From Protea cynaroides (lineage: Eukaryota; Streptophyta; Magnoliopsida; Proteales; Proteaceae): a stretch of 64,000 bases of DNA. Under the pieces are notes generated by a model, which was not told where the DNA came from, ran no database searches, and saw only the letters and a list, made by a program, of their open reading frames with translations. The stretch is from NCBI GenBank assembly GCA_028583415.1, contig CM053276.1, forward strand, positions 119,963,666 to 120,027,665, written 5' to 3'. The translations under genes and the position numbers were made by a program. Below are positions 1 through 11,098 of the stretch, piece by piece (position 1 is the stretch's first letter; each line of letters starts with the position of its first letter).

Positions 1-937
1 TATTGTAAATCTGCACATTGACACATAATCCTCTTGTTTTTACTTCCGACAGAAGCTGATCAATTGCCTTGAAATTACCTTGCTTGCAGAACCCATTAAT
101 TATAGCCCCATAGGAAACCAATGTTGGCAAAAATCCTTTCAATTTCATTTCTCTGAAAATCCCATAAGCCCGTTGAACATCACCTTTCTTGCAATACCCA
201 TCAATGAGTGTGTTGTAGAAGACGACGTTTGGAATGCAACCCTTCCCCCACCTATCCTCAATCAACTTTCTCCCCGCTTCCACTTGCCCTTCCCTACACA
301 AACCTCTCACCATTATACAAGTACTGTAGTTATCTGCAGAACTGTGCTCACAATTGTTTCTCTGTAGCATTTCATCGTATATTTGACGAGCAACGTCAAT
401 TCTACGATGCTTAACAAGCAAATTAAGCAAAGAATTACAAGTGAATACATTGGGGAAAGAATCATGCATCTTAACTATAACCGAGTAAAACTCAAGAGCT
501 TTATCAACAAACCCTGAATCCGCATAAGCTCTAATTAGAACGTTGAGAGATTCATGGGTAGGCAACTTGTCTTCGTTTCTCATATTTTCCAGCAAGGTTT
601 CGATCTCGGAGAACAGTTTCGAATGGGCTAATACCTTTAGAAGAGAAGAATAACAGCGAGAATCCGGGGAACTCCATGGTCGCCTGGAAACCCAATCGAA
701 GAACTTCACGCCCAACTCGGCATCTCGAATTCGATTGAGCACTAGAGAAGCCGCTTCCGAAACAAGGAGGTCTTCTTCCGAGAAACGGGTTTCTAGGCTT
801 TCGTCGTATTGTTCATGAGTTCTAAGGATTTCTGAGACGTCTTCAACAAGTTTGCTGATCCGGGTTTCATAGTGAGAGTTCAGGGGAGGTTTGGGATTGT
901 GGGAAGGTTTGATACGGAAGAAAAGGGTTTTCGACAT
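1..937 (-). CDS. P-class PPR protein, At1g52620-like (5' part; 3' end outside window)
   Basis: An open frame of 312 codons runs from an ATG at 937 to the left edge with no stop. The N-terminus (MSKTLFFRIKPSHNPK) looks like an organelle-targeting region. PPR motifs follow from about residue 140, for example CIPNVVFYNTLIDGYCKKGD and FLPTLVSYGAIINGFCKQGN, about 35 residues apart as in P-class proteins. The stretch GRKLIEDRWGKGCIPNVVFY is very close to what I recall of Arabidopsis At1g52620. P-class PPR proteins bind organellar RNA one base per repeat and affect its stability or processing. The visible part has no frame break and no intron, as usual for the family. The ATG was chosen because it is the first in frame and matches the remembered start. 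The target RNA cannot be inferred. Confidence 0.9.
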   Translation of the reverse strand, partial: MSKTLFFRIKPSHNPKPPLNSHYETRISKLVEDVSEILRTHEQYDESLETRFSEEDLLVSEAASLVLNRIRDAELGVKFFDWVSRRPWSSPDSRCYSSLLKVLAHSKLFSEIETLLENMRNEDKLPTHESLNVLIRAYADSGFVDKALEFYSVIVKMHDSFPNVFTCNSLLNLLVKHRRIDVARQIYDEMLQRNNCEHSSADNYSTCIMVRGLCREGQVEAGRKLIEDRWGKGCIPNVVFYNTLIDGYCKKGDVQRAYGIFREMKLKGFLPTLVSYGAIINGFCKQGNFKAIDQLLSEVKTRGLCVNVQIYN

Positions 938-1849
938 GTGAGAAGTAGAGAGTAAAGAAGAAAAAATTGCATCTTCATCTGTAAGCTTGATTTATTCCCG
1001 CCTCCATTTTATTTTTTCACTTGAAAGCAGTGGAACCTTGAGCAGAACCCACGAAAGATAGGATATTGTCGGACTGGGATACTCTCGCAATTGGGTCGGA
1101 CTTCCCACTTCGTCCATCTATTCATTGGGCCTGTGGACGCCGGTTCGAGCGGCTAAACTAGAGGTGCAAGTTTGGCCTGTTGACCTGAGCCTATCTTGAG
1201 TCTGAAGTCTGAACAGAGCTTTGGCTGAAAGACCCTGGCCTGAGTGCAGGTTAGATTTTGGAATTTCTGACCCTGAGTTAGGGTCGGGTCAGGATAGAGT
1301 TGAGGACCTGAGGTCTTGAGTTGAGTCTGGCCCAACCTGACTTTATCTTTTTCTTTTTCCTTCTCCTCAGCCTAAACCAGTCTTGTCAGTTGGCATCTCC
1401 TTTCCCCTCCCCACGGTTGGGGTCAATCAAGATCAATCCCGCTCCATCCAGAGGGCAGTTAAGGGTTGATTTTCAAGCCTAAGTTAGGGCTAAATCAAGC
1501 ATCGGCCCAGCTGAAGAGACTCAGAATTGGACTGGGTTTAAAAAGACCGCATCTTGTTGCAGCCCTAATCCCGTGTACCTCTCCATTTCTTCTTTAATCT
1601 GCATCCATTTATTTATGACCATCCGATCCTGTCTTGTACAAGTGGCAGGCATCGAACGACCACTGTGAAACTCCCATCTTCGATTACTCCTCCGGAAAAT
1701 CTATTAAAGCCTGCCAGTGCCAGCAAAAAATGAAAAAAAAAGAAATAATAAAAAAATAAAAATCAAATACAGAATGACATGGTTATATCATGTTCTTTGT
1801 CGTTGGATGAACATCAAACGGTCCAAGTAATACCGGAGTCAAAAGCCTA

Positions 1850-1857
1850 TGACGTCA
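1850..1857. promoter_or_regulatory. Palindromic bZIP-type site TGACGTCA
   Basis: An exact TGACGTCA palindrome lies about 600 bp upstream of the DnaJ start codon. Plant bZIP factors, including those of the ER stress response, bind ACGT-core sites of this kind. The downstream gene encodes an ER-type J-protein, so a link is plausible, but this is inference from one 8-bp match. Confidence 0.35.
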
Positions 1858-2130
1858 CACAAAAAAAAAAATTAAAGGGCGAGTTGTCGGCTACCTTTCC
1901 AATGATCATACTCTGCATAAAAATTAAAAAAAAAATCTGGGAGACGAAGCTATAACGAAATTTCCCTTACCCTCTTCTCACAGGACCGCAAGGACTTCGC
2001 TGAATCTCTTGCACAGGGCACAGAGCCACGTTGTGCAACAGAGCGAACCCTAATCAATGGATCGTTCGTGAGGACAGAGGACAGAGGACTTCTGGGAGAG
2101 GGAGTCTCGTGGAATCCCAGTTCATTTCCT

Positions 2131-2420
2131 GTAAGATTTTCGTTTTTTTCTTATTCCGTTTTGTCTCGTAAATTTTCTTATTTTTGAGTTTCATTATCTT
2201 CAAACCTTGCTGAATCTATCCATCGTAAGGTTTGTTGCAAGAGATTTGGAAATTTTTATGTTTGTTTCTGTTTCAATTAACTCAAAACTTTTATTTGTGC
2301 AAAATTTCCCTATTTTCTGTAGGGGATCCTGAAACGATCGCTTCGATGACCGGCAAAACCTAGTTATATATTGTTTTGCTAGGGTTTCCGTAGTGCCTAG
2401 CTCTTCTGTCATTGTTGCAG
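2131..2420 (+). other. Putative intron in the 5' UTR of the DnaJ gene
   Basis: A good donor (TTCCT|GTAAGA) at 2131 and a pyrimidine-rich acceptor (TGTCATTGTTGCAG|TT) ending at 2420 bracket a T-rich stretch directly upstream of the start codon. An alternative acceptor (TTCTGTAG) ends at 2322. This is splice-signal evidence only. Confidence 0.45.
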
Positions 2421-2459
2421 TTTTGTTTAGTTCTCTGTCGTTGTTGCAATCTTCTTGCA

Positions 2460-3554
2460 ATGGATGGGAACAAAGATGAGGCTCTGAAATGCATGAAAAT
2501 TGGACGAGAAGCTCTGGAACTCGGCGATCGTACACGTGCACTGAAATTCATCAGGAAAGCTCAACGCCTCGATCCAACCCTTCCTGTCGATGATCTCTTG
2601 TCGAAGCTGGAAGGTAAATCTGGTGATCCTCCGGCTCCGGATACATCCCCACCAAACGGTTTTCCCCAGGATGAAGCATACTCTTCTAGCAAATTTTCGG
2701 CTAATTCTTCCGTTAGGCACAGCGTCCCACCAGGTGCGTCGTCGTCGACGACTTCTATGTCCTACACAGAGGAGCAGATCTCGATCGTCAGAGCGATAAA
2801 GAAGAAGAAGGATTACTATGAAATTTTGGGGCTAGAAAAGAGATGCTCTGTTGAAGACGTCAGAAAGGCATATCGGAAACTGTCTCTGAAGGTCCATCCT
2901 GATAAAAACAAAGCTCCTGGGGCTGAGGAAGCATTTAAGGCGGTTTCAAAAGCATTTCAGTGCCTTAGTGATGATGAGAGCCGGAAAAAGTATGATGTTG
3001 TTGGCTCTGATGAAGCAGTATATGATAGACCCGCAGCTAGGAGAGGGCCACAAGGTTTCAGTGGTTTCTATGAGGCAGACGTCGATGCTGAGGAGATTTT
3101 CAGGAACTTCTTCTTTGGTGGGATGCCTCGGGCTACCACCCAATTTGGTGGGTTTACTTTTGGTACTGGCATGGGGCCAAGTGTACGAACAGCTAACAAT
3201 GACTCGGGCAACTTCAATATCAGGGCGCTTCTTCAGTTACTGCCAATTCTTCTTGTGATTCTGCTGAATTTCCTACCATCTGCAGACCCCATTTATGCTC
3301 TTGCTAGGTCTTACCCGTATGAACACCGGTTTGTTACTCAAAAGGGTATCAATTATTTTGTTAAGACGGCAAAATTTGATCAAGAGTACCCTCCTAATAG
3401 CCCACAGCGTGTAGAAATAGAGCAAGAAGTTGAAAGAACCTATATGTCGAGTCTTGCACAATATTGCCAGGGTGAGTTGCAACGGCGCCAGTGGGGTCTC
3501 ACGGTTGAGACACCGTATTGTGACAGGTTGAAAGAGTTACAGGCAATGGCTTGA
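2460..3554 (+). CDS. DnaJ49/DNAJB12-type J-domain protein with DUF1977, ER membrane
   Basis: This is a single-exon gene of 364 codons. The N-terminal helical region (MDGNKDEALKCMKIGREAL, residues 1-50) is typical of plant DnaJ49-like proteins. The J-domain (about residues 118-182) starts at KDYYEILGLEKRCSVEDVRK and has the HPD motif (KVHPDKNKAPG) that stimulates Hsp70 ATPase. A G/F-rich stretch with FFFGGMPRATTQFGGF follows. Near residues 255-275 one hydrophobic segment (LLQLLPILLVILLNFLP) fits a tail-proximal membrane span, and the C-terminus fits DUF1977. Human DNAJB12/B14 and Arabidopsis dnaJ 49 share this layout and act in ER protein quality control. The frame extends upstream to 2412 only through non-ATG codons, so the ATG at 2460 is the start. 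No defect is visible. Confidence 0.93.
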   Translation: MDGNKDEALKCMKIGREALELGDRTRALKFIRKAQRLDPTLPVDDLLSKLEGKSGDPPAPDTSPPNGFPQDEAYSSSKFSANSSVRHSVPPGASSSTTSMSYTEEQISIVRAIKKKKDYYEILGLEKRCSVEDVRKAYRKLSLKVHPDKNKAPGAEEAFKAVSKAFQCLSDDESRKKYDVVGSDEAVYDRPAARRGPQGFSGFYEADVDAEEIFRNFFFGGMPRATTQFGGFTFGTGMGPSVRTANNDSGNFNIRALLQLLPILLVILLNFLPSADPIYALARSYPYEHRFVTQKGINYFVKTAKFDQEYPPNSPQRVEIEQEVERTYMSSLAQYCQGELQRRQWGLTVETPYCDRLKELQAMA

Positions 3555-4460
3555 TCTACTTTAAAGGTCCAGTCCAGTCCCGTCCCTTGACTTATTTCAT
3601 CCATTTGGCATTGCTAAATTTTCTTTTGAAGGGGTTGAATGAATAATACCAATTACATTTACTTGCTGTCTTTCTCTCTTAACCCCCAATATAACAGAAT
3701 GTAATCATGTGACATGTGATTATAGATTTTCCCTTGGGCATGTTAATGTTGTTAATCCTATTATGCTCTTCCTCTTTTAATTCATTTGGTTGCATGGTCA
3801 ATAAAGGAAGAATTTTATGCATAATGGATCAGTCAATTGTCAAAATCGTATATATTGTATTCAGTGAAAAATATTAATAATGTATTATGAACGTGGCACT
3901 GGTTTGAGTTGCACTATTTTGTGGAGTTATTCACTGAATATCTTCTTTGGCAAGTGAGAATGAATAAAGCAGGTTTTGGACACTCTTTATGTGAGATGTG
4001 TTCCTTCTAGACAATTTCAGGCCCCTTCATTGAATGGTTCTCAGTCACAGAACTGATTGGAATAACATGTATGGGCATATGGCTTATATGAAATAGCTCC
4101 ATAATATCTTGTGAGAAATCATGTTACATGAACATCACATAGAATACATTTATGAATGTCGGAAAGCATACCTAATAGGAAAAAGATACAGAACGAAGAA
4201 ATTCAAGGTAACTTCAAAATCAATGATGGTTCTATGACATTGACAATTGTATATACCTAATGTGATGTCATTAAATGGGAAATAGGGGCACCGTGAGACA
4301 AGCTTTTGTTGTTTATACAAAAGGAAGATTGATAATCACTGTTACGGGCTGCATATTTGATGTGCCCTATAAATAGGAAGTAAGCAAAGGTTTTCTAAGC
4401 CATTTACTTGTGGTTGATTGAAGCCATACTTTGCAAATACGGGAGAACTTTTTGTTTTTA

Positions 4461-4683
4461 GTTATTTATTTGTTCGTTTTGGCCCAATACTAACATTAAA
4501 TTTAATGGTGATATAATCTGTGATCATTCTAGACTTGGGTACATATTTGCAGTAGGAAAGAACTAACAAGTACTTACTTATTTGTTTATTTTGGCCCAAT
4601 ACTAACACTAATTTAATGGTCGTTTGATCTGTGTGAACATCCTAAACTTGGGTACATATTTGCAGTAGGGAAGAACTAACAAG
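4461..4683. repeat. Tandem duplication, two diverged copies of about 110 bp
   Basis: The two copies start near 4461 and 4577 and share TTTTGGCCCAATACTAACA, TTTAATGGT, ACTTGGGTACATATTTGCAG and GAAGAACTAACAAG in order. They differ by substitutions and small indels, so the duplication is not recent. Confidence 0.85.
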
Positions 4684-7644
4684 GAGTACTTATTCTACTT
4701 TTCTCATGGTTACCCTCTTGACCCAAGAATTGTCATGAGTTTGTCATATGCTTTAAAATTTTCCTTTTATCATACCATCTATCTCATGTGCCTTTGGAGG
4801 GGGCTGATTATTTGGGTCTCCTTTTTCATAAGTCTACCATATTAGCCGGCATGATTACTCTCTTGGATGGTCTCTATTCTTCTTTCCAGAGGTAATGCTG
4901 TCATCGCCATTTGTTTTTTTGTTAGCAATTGTGAGATCCAAGATTTTCTTTTAATATTCTATTTATTTGAATAATAAGACATTTCCTTTCGTCTCTGAGT
5001 TTAGGGTTTATATTGTTTCTCTATTTTGCAGATTATTTGAACCCCAATATTTCACAGACTTCTCATTATTAAGATACCCTTCAATGTGTTTGATCTTCAC
5101 ACTGAAGAAATGAAGAGGAATGCGAGTAGTTTTGATTGCAGAATACCCCTGTTTCTTTTCCGCTTTTTCCTCGATATCCAATCGTTGTTTGTAGGATAGG
5201 AAAATTTCTGCATGTTTACATATAAAATGACTCTGTATTAGTTACAATAGTTTTGTGTATTTCATACTGCATTTTGGGTAAATTTGAATTTATCCACCAA
5301 ATGATAGTGCACCCCCATTATTGCTTACTATCTTTTCAATTTATGCCTCAAGCATTCAGATTGAACTGGTGCTTTTCAATCCACATGGCTTGTGGATCTG
5401 CATTGTTTTTAAAAATGGGGAAATCTTAGTGTCACAAAGCTTTGTGATATGTCTTATATCATCTGATGCTTGCATCTCCTAGAGCTCAAGAGCTAAGGGC
5501 CTTGTCTGTGTCCTGCAATGGCCAAATGGATTCCTTGCCACAATTGCTTCGGCATCTCTTTCCATCCGCTCCTCTAACTGGGTAGGTCTGGCACTGATGG
5601 TATGTGAAATATGCTTTACTGTTGGAGCTTCCTCTTATCTTTGACTGTCGTGCTTGTATTAGCTTTGGATGGTGATCCAAAGGTTGTTTAGGATCAGCTT
5701 CTATGGTTAATCATGTTATGTTGACTATTATGTCCTTTTTCCAAAGCTGTACAATTTTGTATTGACCTAGGCCCTAGCTTAAAGAATTTCAGGTTCCACA
5801 ACATTGAAGTAAATGGACTATTGAATTTTCCCGTCCTGGGTTCCAAAGGCAGCTCCATTCCAAATAAGCCTGCCCTTTTGTAGATGATCTTTTTGAATGT
5901 TGGGGGAATGCTAGCACCACACTGGTTGATTGTTGGCCACATCCTCTCATTTATGTTTATTTCAAGGGCTGGTCGGCATACTGGTTCATACAGGCTCTGG
6001 GTAGAGAACATTACGCCACACGTCATGCACCTGTTGGATCATGGCCGCACACTCCATTAAGGTGGGGGTGGAGGATGGCGCTAGCATTTCCTCGACTGTT
6101 AATGAATTGCATATTCTATGGAAAACTGGGAAATTCATTGCGTGAAAAATTTGATGAGGCTCTTTGGAGTTCTCTCACTATTTGCTACAACTGCTTTGGG
6201 TTTTTTTTTATACCTAGGCAAAGTAGTCAAAACATTGAGAACCTAGAATTTACCCTAAACTTTCATGTCTAAAATGGGGCCTGGAGATCAGTTTTTGTAA
6301 AAGTGGGCTTTTATTGTTTTGTTTTTCTGTTTAGTAGGAATGCGGATGATGGGTTTAGGAGATGGATAAAAACTTTATGAATAGGTCTGACATGAACAAG
6401 AATGTTAAAATCCCAGAGCAACGAAGTCTTTACCGATTCTAGAAGAAGCTCTGTAGTTTGGAAATTTATCTAGAAAGCAAATAACAAATTTACTAAATAG
6501 AAGGTGCATTATCTCCCCTAATTGAGCAGGTTGTATTGATTGAATGCCAAATGGAACTTCAAAACTTTCACAAAAAGAAAGAAAGAAAAAGGGGTTCAAT
6601 GAGCAAGTAGGGTAGAGTCGGTAGACTATATACCCTCACAATGTTTTTTTTATTCATTTTTTTTCCTTCAATCCTCCAAAAATTTAATAAAAAAATATCA
6701 TGTGAGGGGCGTAGCCTACGCTTGCTCAGAAATACTTCCCCTATATTGCTGGCTCAGAGATACTGCCCCCATGGTTTAGTAAATTTTTTTAACTCTGGCC
6801 TAGACATAATTATTCATCAACAATTATCCAATTTCAATGAATTTATGAAATATGTTTTGGATGAGTCTTTAACTCAATCAATAATTTATCAAAATAAGAT
6901 ACTGAAAAAGTTGGGGTCCTATTGTATGTATAACAGATGAACAACATTGGAAATTAGAATGGAACACAAGGGCAAGCCAAAAGATAATTAATAAAGAACC
7001 ATCTTCTCTGGTACTTATCAAGTGATTCTTATCATTAATGACTGAGATTTAAGAGCCGAGTTACAAAACTCAAGTACAACACACATTGTACAAAAAGGTA
7101 TGAGAGTGCCAAATACAATAGGTCTTATGAGTGTGTGCAGCATGATTGAAATTGGTGAGACCTATGAATAACACCAGGTGTTGGAGCTCAGATAAGTATA
7201 AGGAGATCAACAAAGATGTTAGATAAGATGTCAAGGGAGATGCTGGTCGGGGTATATTGGCAAATACGACGAGAAGGTACATTGACAAGGCATTAGTAAA
7301 AAAAAAAACAGGTTGTTGCTTGCATCCACCTCTCGATACAACACCAGTTGCTGCAACTTGTACTTTTTTTAACAACTATTACTCCACAACCAAATCCATA
7401 TCCAAGGTACATGCTTGAGAAATTGTGGATAGTTTATCAGAATCATTTTCACCATTCCAGGGACAGTCAAATCTGAGTGGAGATTTTGGGTGAGAAACAA
7501 GCTACATTTGTGACTTCAATATCAGCTATTATATGGTCACCAACACGATATACAATTCTTTTGTATGAGGCAAATCCCATTCTTCACTCTTTCATTCCAT
7601 TGATAACATCTCAATTTTCCCATAGAGGTGTCATTGTTGATCAT

Positions 7645-7726
7645 ACATGTCAAATCCATGGAACTTTCTCCTATTAATTGAAATTACATGTCAAATCCAT
7701 GGAACTTTCTCCTATTAATTGAAATT
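7645..7726. repeat. Perfect 41-bp tandem duplication
   Basis: Copies at 7645-7685 and 7686-7726 are identical, starting ACATGTCAAATCCATGG and ending TTAATTGAAATT. Perfect identity suggests a recent event. Confidence 0.95.
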
Positions 7727-8029
7727 AGAGAACTAACGACTAAATAATAATACTCATAGAAGTTTAAGAGACTACCATCATCACAAGAATGGATTGATTA
7801 ATTTGGGTTCATGCTTGGCAAGTGTTGGGTTCAGGGTTATGTCTAATACACATTATAGCAATAAGGAACCACTCAGAGAGTTGGACAATTACATCGGAGC
7901 AACCTGTAAAGAGCAATAAAGGTCTGGGTTTAGTAAACCAGGTTGAAACAGCTGTAGAAGTCATGCTACGAAGTGTCTATGGCAGAAGCCACAAAAGGCA
8001 ATTCGCAATTCCTGCATGTGGGTTATTTG

Positions 8030-8258
8030 TGTTTGAACAGAATAAATTCTTTTACACAAGACAATTTTGCAGAACGGTTTTCTGTGTGTTTCATTATTGT
8101 TGCAGCAGTACAATATATAAGTAGTTTTGAAGAAACCAGAACCACGACAGTTACAACTTAGGAATTAAAATGTACAGATGTCACTAAATGAGAATACAAT
8201 ACAAAACTGAACTCCATACAAAATTGAACACTAACACTACTGTGTACATGTTCTAACA
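8030..8258 (-). repeat. 3' LTR of the 8-kb Copia element
   Basis: It runs from TGTTTGAACAG to GTTCTAACA on the plus strand and is closely similar to 10678-10899. The ATTTG duplication lies directly outside it at 8025-8029. Confidence 0.95.
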
Positions 8259-8318
8259 TCCCCCACGCCAAATCTTGGACGTTGCATTTGTATTGTTGAC
8301 AGAGGTTTTGTCAGAGAA

Positions 8319-8438
8319 CATAGTTGTCAAGGCGACAAGGCGATCCAAGGCGTTTGAGGCCATCCTGGGCACCTAGGCGCCGTTGTCTAGGTGACCAAGG
8401 CGTTCCCAGTTTATTTTTTTATTTTTAAAATATTAATG

Positions 8439-8472
<34 letters not shown>

Positions 8473-9212
8473 ACATTTAAGATATAGCTTAATTAATATG
8501 AGAAAACCAACAAAGAAACAAATAATTGAGTTAAGTAAGCAACACGTATTTATGATTAATATTTACTTATTTCTAACAAATTTGACTGGAGCGTAACTCA
8601 TTTAATATACTTCGGATTCAAGTAATCTCGAATTCATTGCAAAGCTAGTATAATCAGCTTTCCAACAAATCCAAGATTGCTTGAATCTGAGTTATAATGA
8701 AGGAGTTACACTCCGGTCAAACTTTGTTCGGAGTACACGAATGCTGTTTAAAGTCGTCTGAATATAAATTATTTTTTGGGCATTAAAGCAATAGATTATT
8801 TTGGCGCGCTCTTGGTTTTTAGTGATGCTTTACTATAAAAAGATTTATGAAATTTTTATATTTGATAAAAAACCTAGCATTTGGAAGTTGAAAATCGCCC
8901 CCACACCCAAAAATACAATTTTTGTTCTTGAACTGGAGGGTTGACTTTTTATCCTTCTAGAATTTGAATTTTAGACTATTTTTATTGGATTCAAATAGGG
9001 GGTATTTACTTATTTATGAATAATATCTTAAGTAAATGAAATATATCAAAGGGGAAAAAAAAAAAAAAAACACATATAAGACCCAAGGCGACCCGCCCAA
9101 GGCGTCCAAGGCGGCGCCTAGGTGACGCCCAGAAAACACTAATAAGGGGCCCAGGCCCTGGAATCACGCCTAGATGCCTCGGCGTCGCCTAGGCGATGCC
9201 TTGACAACTATG
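8319..9212. mobile_element. Non-autonomous hAT-like element (894 bp) with palindromic core
   Basis: Its ends are inverted: CATAGTTGTCAAGGC at the left, and the complement of the same motif (GCCTTGACAACTATG) at the right. The flanking 8 bp are TCAGAGAA (8311-8318) and TTAGAGAA (9213-9220), a 7/8 match of the size expected for hAT. Subterminal DNA is rich in CAAGGCG/CGCCTAGG. The interior has an (AT)n run at 8441-8470 and an inverted repeat centred near 8665, with arms of roughly 80 bp. The core also matches an unrelated-ended element at 46.8-48.2 kb. It has no coding capacity and is nested in the Copia element. Confidence 0.88.
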
Positions 9213-10655
9213 TTAGAGAATCTATCAATTGATCATGGCTCGATAAAAATCGAACTTGTAAAAGATGTCGTTGCACAGGAGCACGCACATAATGAAAATC
9301 AATTTCAATATGTTTTGTATGTGCATGAAAAACTGGATTCAAACATAGATAGGTTGCACCAATGTTATCACACCATAGAGTAGGTGTAGTTGCCTGTGTG
9401 CAACCAATATCCCACAGTAGATACCAAAGCCAAGATGTTTCAGCTGCAGCATTGGATAGTGCCTTGTATTCAGCCTCTGTGCTTGATCGTGCAACAGTAG
9501 GCTGTTTGTGAGAGCTCCAACTGACAAGATTTCTTCCCAAGAAAATATGATACCCTCCAATAGGTCTTCGATCATCTAGGCAGCCTGCCCAGTCGGCATC
9601 GGAGAATGCAGAAATGGAACATATTGGAGAATGATAAATTTTCAGACCAAATGTAATGGTGCCTTTTAAATATACTGCAGTTCAATGCTTGTCACTGGGA
9701 AAATGTATGAACTGACAGACTTTGTTTACTGCAAAAGCAATATCCAGTCTGGTGAAGGTCGAGTATTGCAGTGTATTGCAGTGCACCCACCACACTACAA
9801 TACTTAGTAACATTAGATATCGGATCCCCATCTTCCTTCGTGAGGGAAGGACTAGTGGCCATTGGAGTGGTGATAGGCTTACAATCAAGCATCTTGGTCT
9901 TTGCCAATAAATCAACAATATATTTATGCTGTGACAAGTGCAAACCTGAACCATTGTAAGTGGCTTCAAGACCGAGAAAATATTTCAACTTGCCAAGATC
10001 TTTCACTGGAAATTCCTTTTTGAGAGGAAGTAAAAATTCTTCAATCAAATGATCCTTATTAGAGACAATCAGAATGTCATCCACGCATATGAGAATTAGA
10101 ATAATATTCCCGTGATAATGCTGAACAAATAAAGAGCTGTCAGCTTTGGATTGTGTAAAACCAAGAGACACAAGATACATACTTAGTCGAGAATTCCACG
10201 CCCTTGGTGCTTGCTTGAGCCCATAAAGAGCTTTTCGAAGCTTGCATACATGGTTTGGAAATTGTGGATGACAGAATCCTGGAGGTTGAGCCATGTAAAC
10301 GTCTTCTTGAAGATAGCCATGAAGGAATGCATTGCTAATATCAATCTGGCGAATGCATCAATGTTTAGAAGTTGCCAATGCAAGAATTGTCCAAACTGTC
10401 GTTGGCTTTACCACAGGACTAAATATGTTATCGTAGTCTATACCCGGTTGTTGATGAAATCCTTTTGCCACCAGCTGAGCTTTATAACGCTCAATTGTCC
10501 TGTCAGAATTTCGTCTAATGCGAAAAATCCACTTGCAGCTGATAACATTTTGATTAGAAAAAGAAGGGATAAGATTCCAAGTTCCATTTGTCAATAATGC
10601 CTGAAATTCCTCATTCATAGCCATCTGCCATTGTAGGCTTTGATTTGCCTGTGTG
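9208..10655 (-). pseudogene. Copia pol remnant: reverse transcriptase and RNase H
   Basis: The reverse transcriptase begins near 10650 (MNEEFQALLTNGTWNLIPS) and continues with KWIFRIRRNSDRTIERYKA, LRKALYGLKQAPRAWNSRL and the active-site block LICVDDILIV, where the usual tyrosine before VDD is cysteine. RNase H follows at 9540-9208 with SSTEAEYKALS and WCDNIGA. At least two frame changes, near 10360 and 9690, break it. The upstream join runs straight from the primer-binding site into reverse transcriptase, so the deletion removed gag through integrase. Confidence 0.93.
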
Positions 10656-10677
10656 AAACAGGTTTGCTTTCATACCA

Positions 10678-10899
10678 TGTCTGAACAGAATAAATTCTTT
10701 TACACAAGACAATTTTGCAGAATGGTTTTCTGTGTGTTTCATTATTGTTGCAGCAGTACAATATATAAGTGGTTTTGAAGAAACCACGACAGTTACAACT
10801 TATGAATTAAATGTACAGATGTCACCAAATGAGAATACGATACAAAACTGAACACTATACAAAACTGAACACTAACACCACTGTGTACATGTTCTAACA
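10678..10899 (-). repeat. 5' LTR of the 8-kb Copia element
   Basis: It runs from TGTCTGAACAG to GTTCTAACA on the plus strand. It is followed by ATTTG at 10900-10904 and preceded by the primer-binding site (complement at about 10666-10677). Confidence 0.95.
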
Positions 10900-10951
10900 A
10901 TTTGTGATAAAATGCGTTCCTTGAGAAATCAATCTCTCCATGAAAACCTTC

Positions 10952-11098
10952 AAATCCTCTCATGCCCCTCATGCCAGCATGAGGAAATCCAGTAGCTGTC
11001 ATCCTCTCTATGCGGATACCAATACATCGGTATATGTGCACAGTAAACTACAGCCACTGGATTTTCTCATGCCAGCATGAGGGGAAATGAGAGGATTT
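10952..11098. mobile_element. Small hairpin MITE-like inverted repeat
   Basis: AAATCCTCTCATGCCCCTC at 10952 is mirrored by GAGGGGAAATGAGAGGATTT ending at 11098. CTCATGCCAGCATGAGG and a CACTGGATT/AATCCAGTAG pair are also mirrored inside. Arms are about 55 bp with a short AT-rich centre. I found no clear target-site duplication, so the superfamily is open. Confidence 0.6.

Larger units (their letters stand above)
938..2459. other. Shared upstream region of the PPR and DnaJ genes
   Basis: This 1.5-kb gap separates two divergent genes and must hold both promoters. From about 1150 to 1570 there is a repeat-like stretch starting TAGAGGTGCAAG and ending near TTGCAGCCCTA, which resembles degenerate hAT MITE ends, but the flanks give no target-site duplication. 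From 1720 to 1950 there are several A-runs. The DnaJ 5' UTR probably starts around 1980-2080. Confidence 0.5.
3555..8024. other. AT-rich intergenic region, no gene recognised
   Basis: It starts with the DnaJ 3' UTR. No open frame here shows family resemblance. I saw two tandem duplications (4461-4683 and 7645-7726), listed separately. The region ends at the target site of the Copia element beginning at 8030. Confidence 0.5.
8030..10899 (-). mobile_element. Copia LTR retrotransposon, internally deleted, minus orientation
   Basis: Two similar LTRs (8030-8258 and 10678-10899) with TG...CA ends flank a reverse transcriptase/RNase H region on the minus strand. The 5-bp target-site duplication ATTTG is present at 8025-8029 and 10900-10904. 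In element orientation, a primer-binding site TGGTATGAAAGC (like initiator Met tRNA complement) follows the 5' LTR, and a purine tract (GGCGTGGGGGA) precedes the 3' LTR. Gag, protease and integrase are missing. An 894-bp hAT-like element is nested near the 3' end. Confidence 0.95.

Noticed and set aside
1159..1567. Possible hAT MITE with TAGAGGTGCAAG-type ends
   Set aside because: The ends are only loosely inverted, and the flanks (GGCTAAAC and ATCCCGTG) do not match as a target-site duplication.
2412..2459. Upstream extension of the DnaJ frame
   Set aside because: It opens with TTG and lies behind a probable splice acceptor. The conserved protein starts at the ATG at 2460.
5486..6026. Open frames of 64 and 110 codons on the minus strand
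   Set aside because: No motif, splice context or codon pattern supports a gene. They are probably chance frames.
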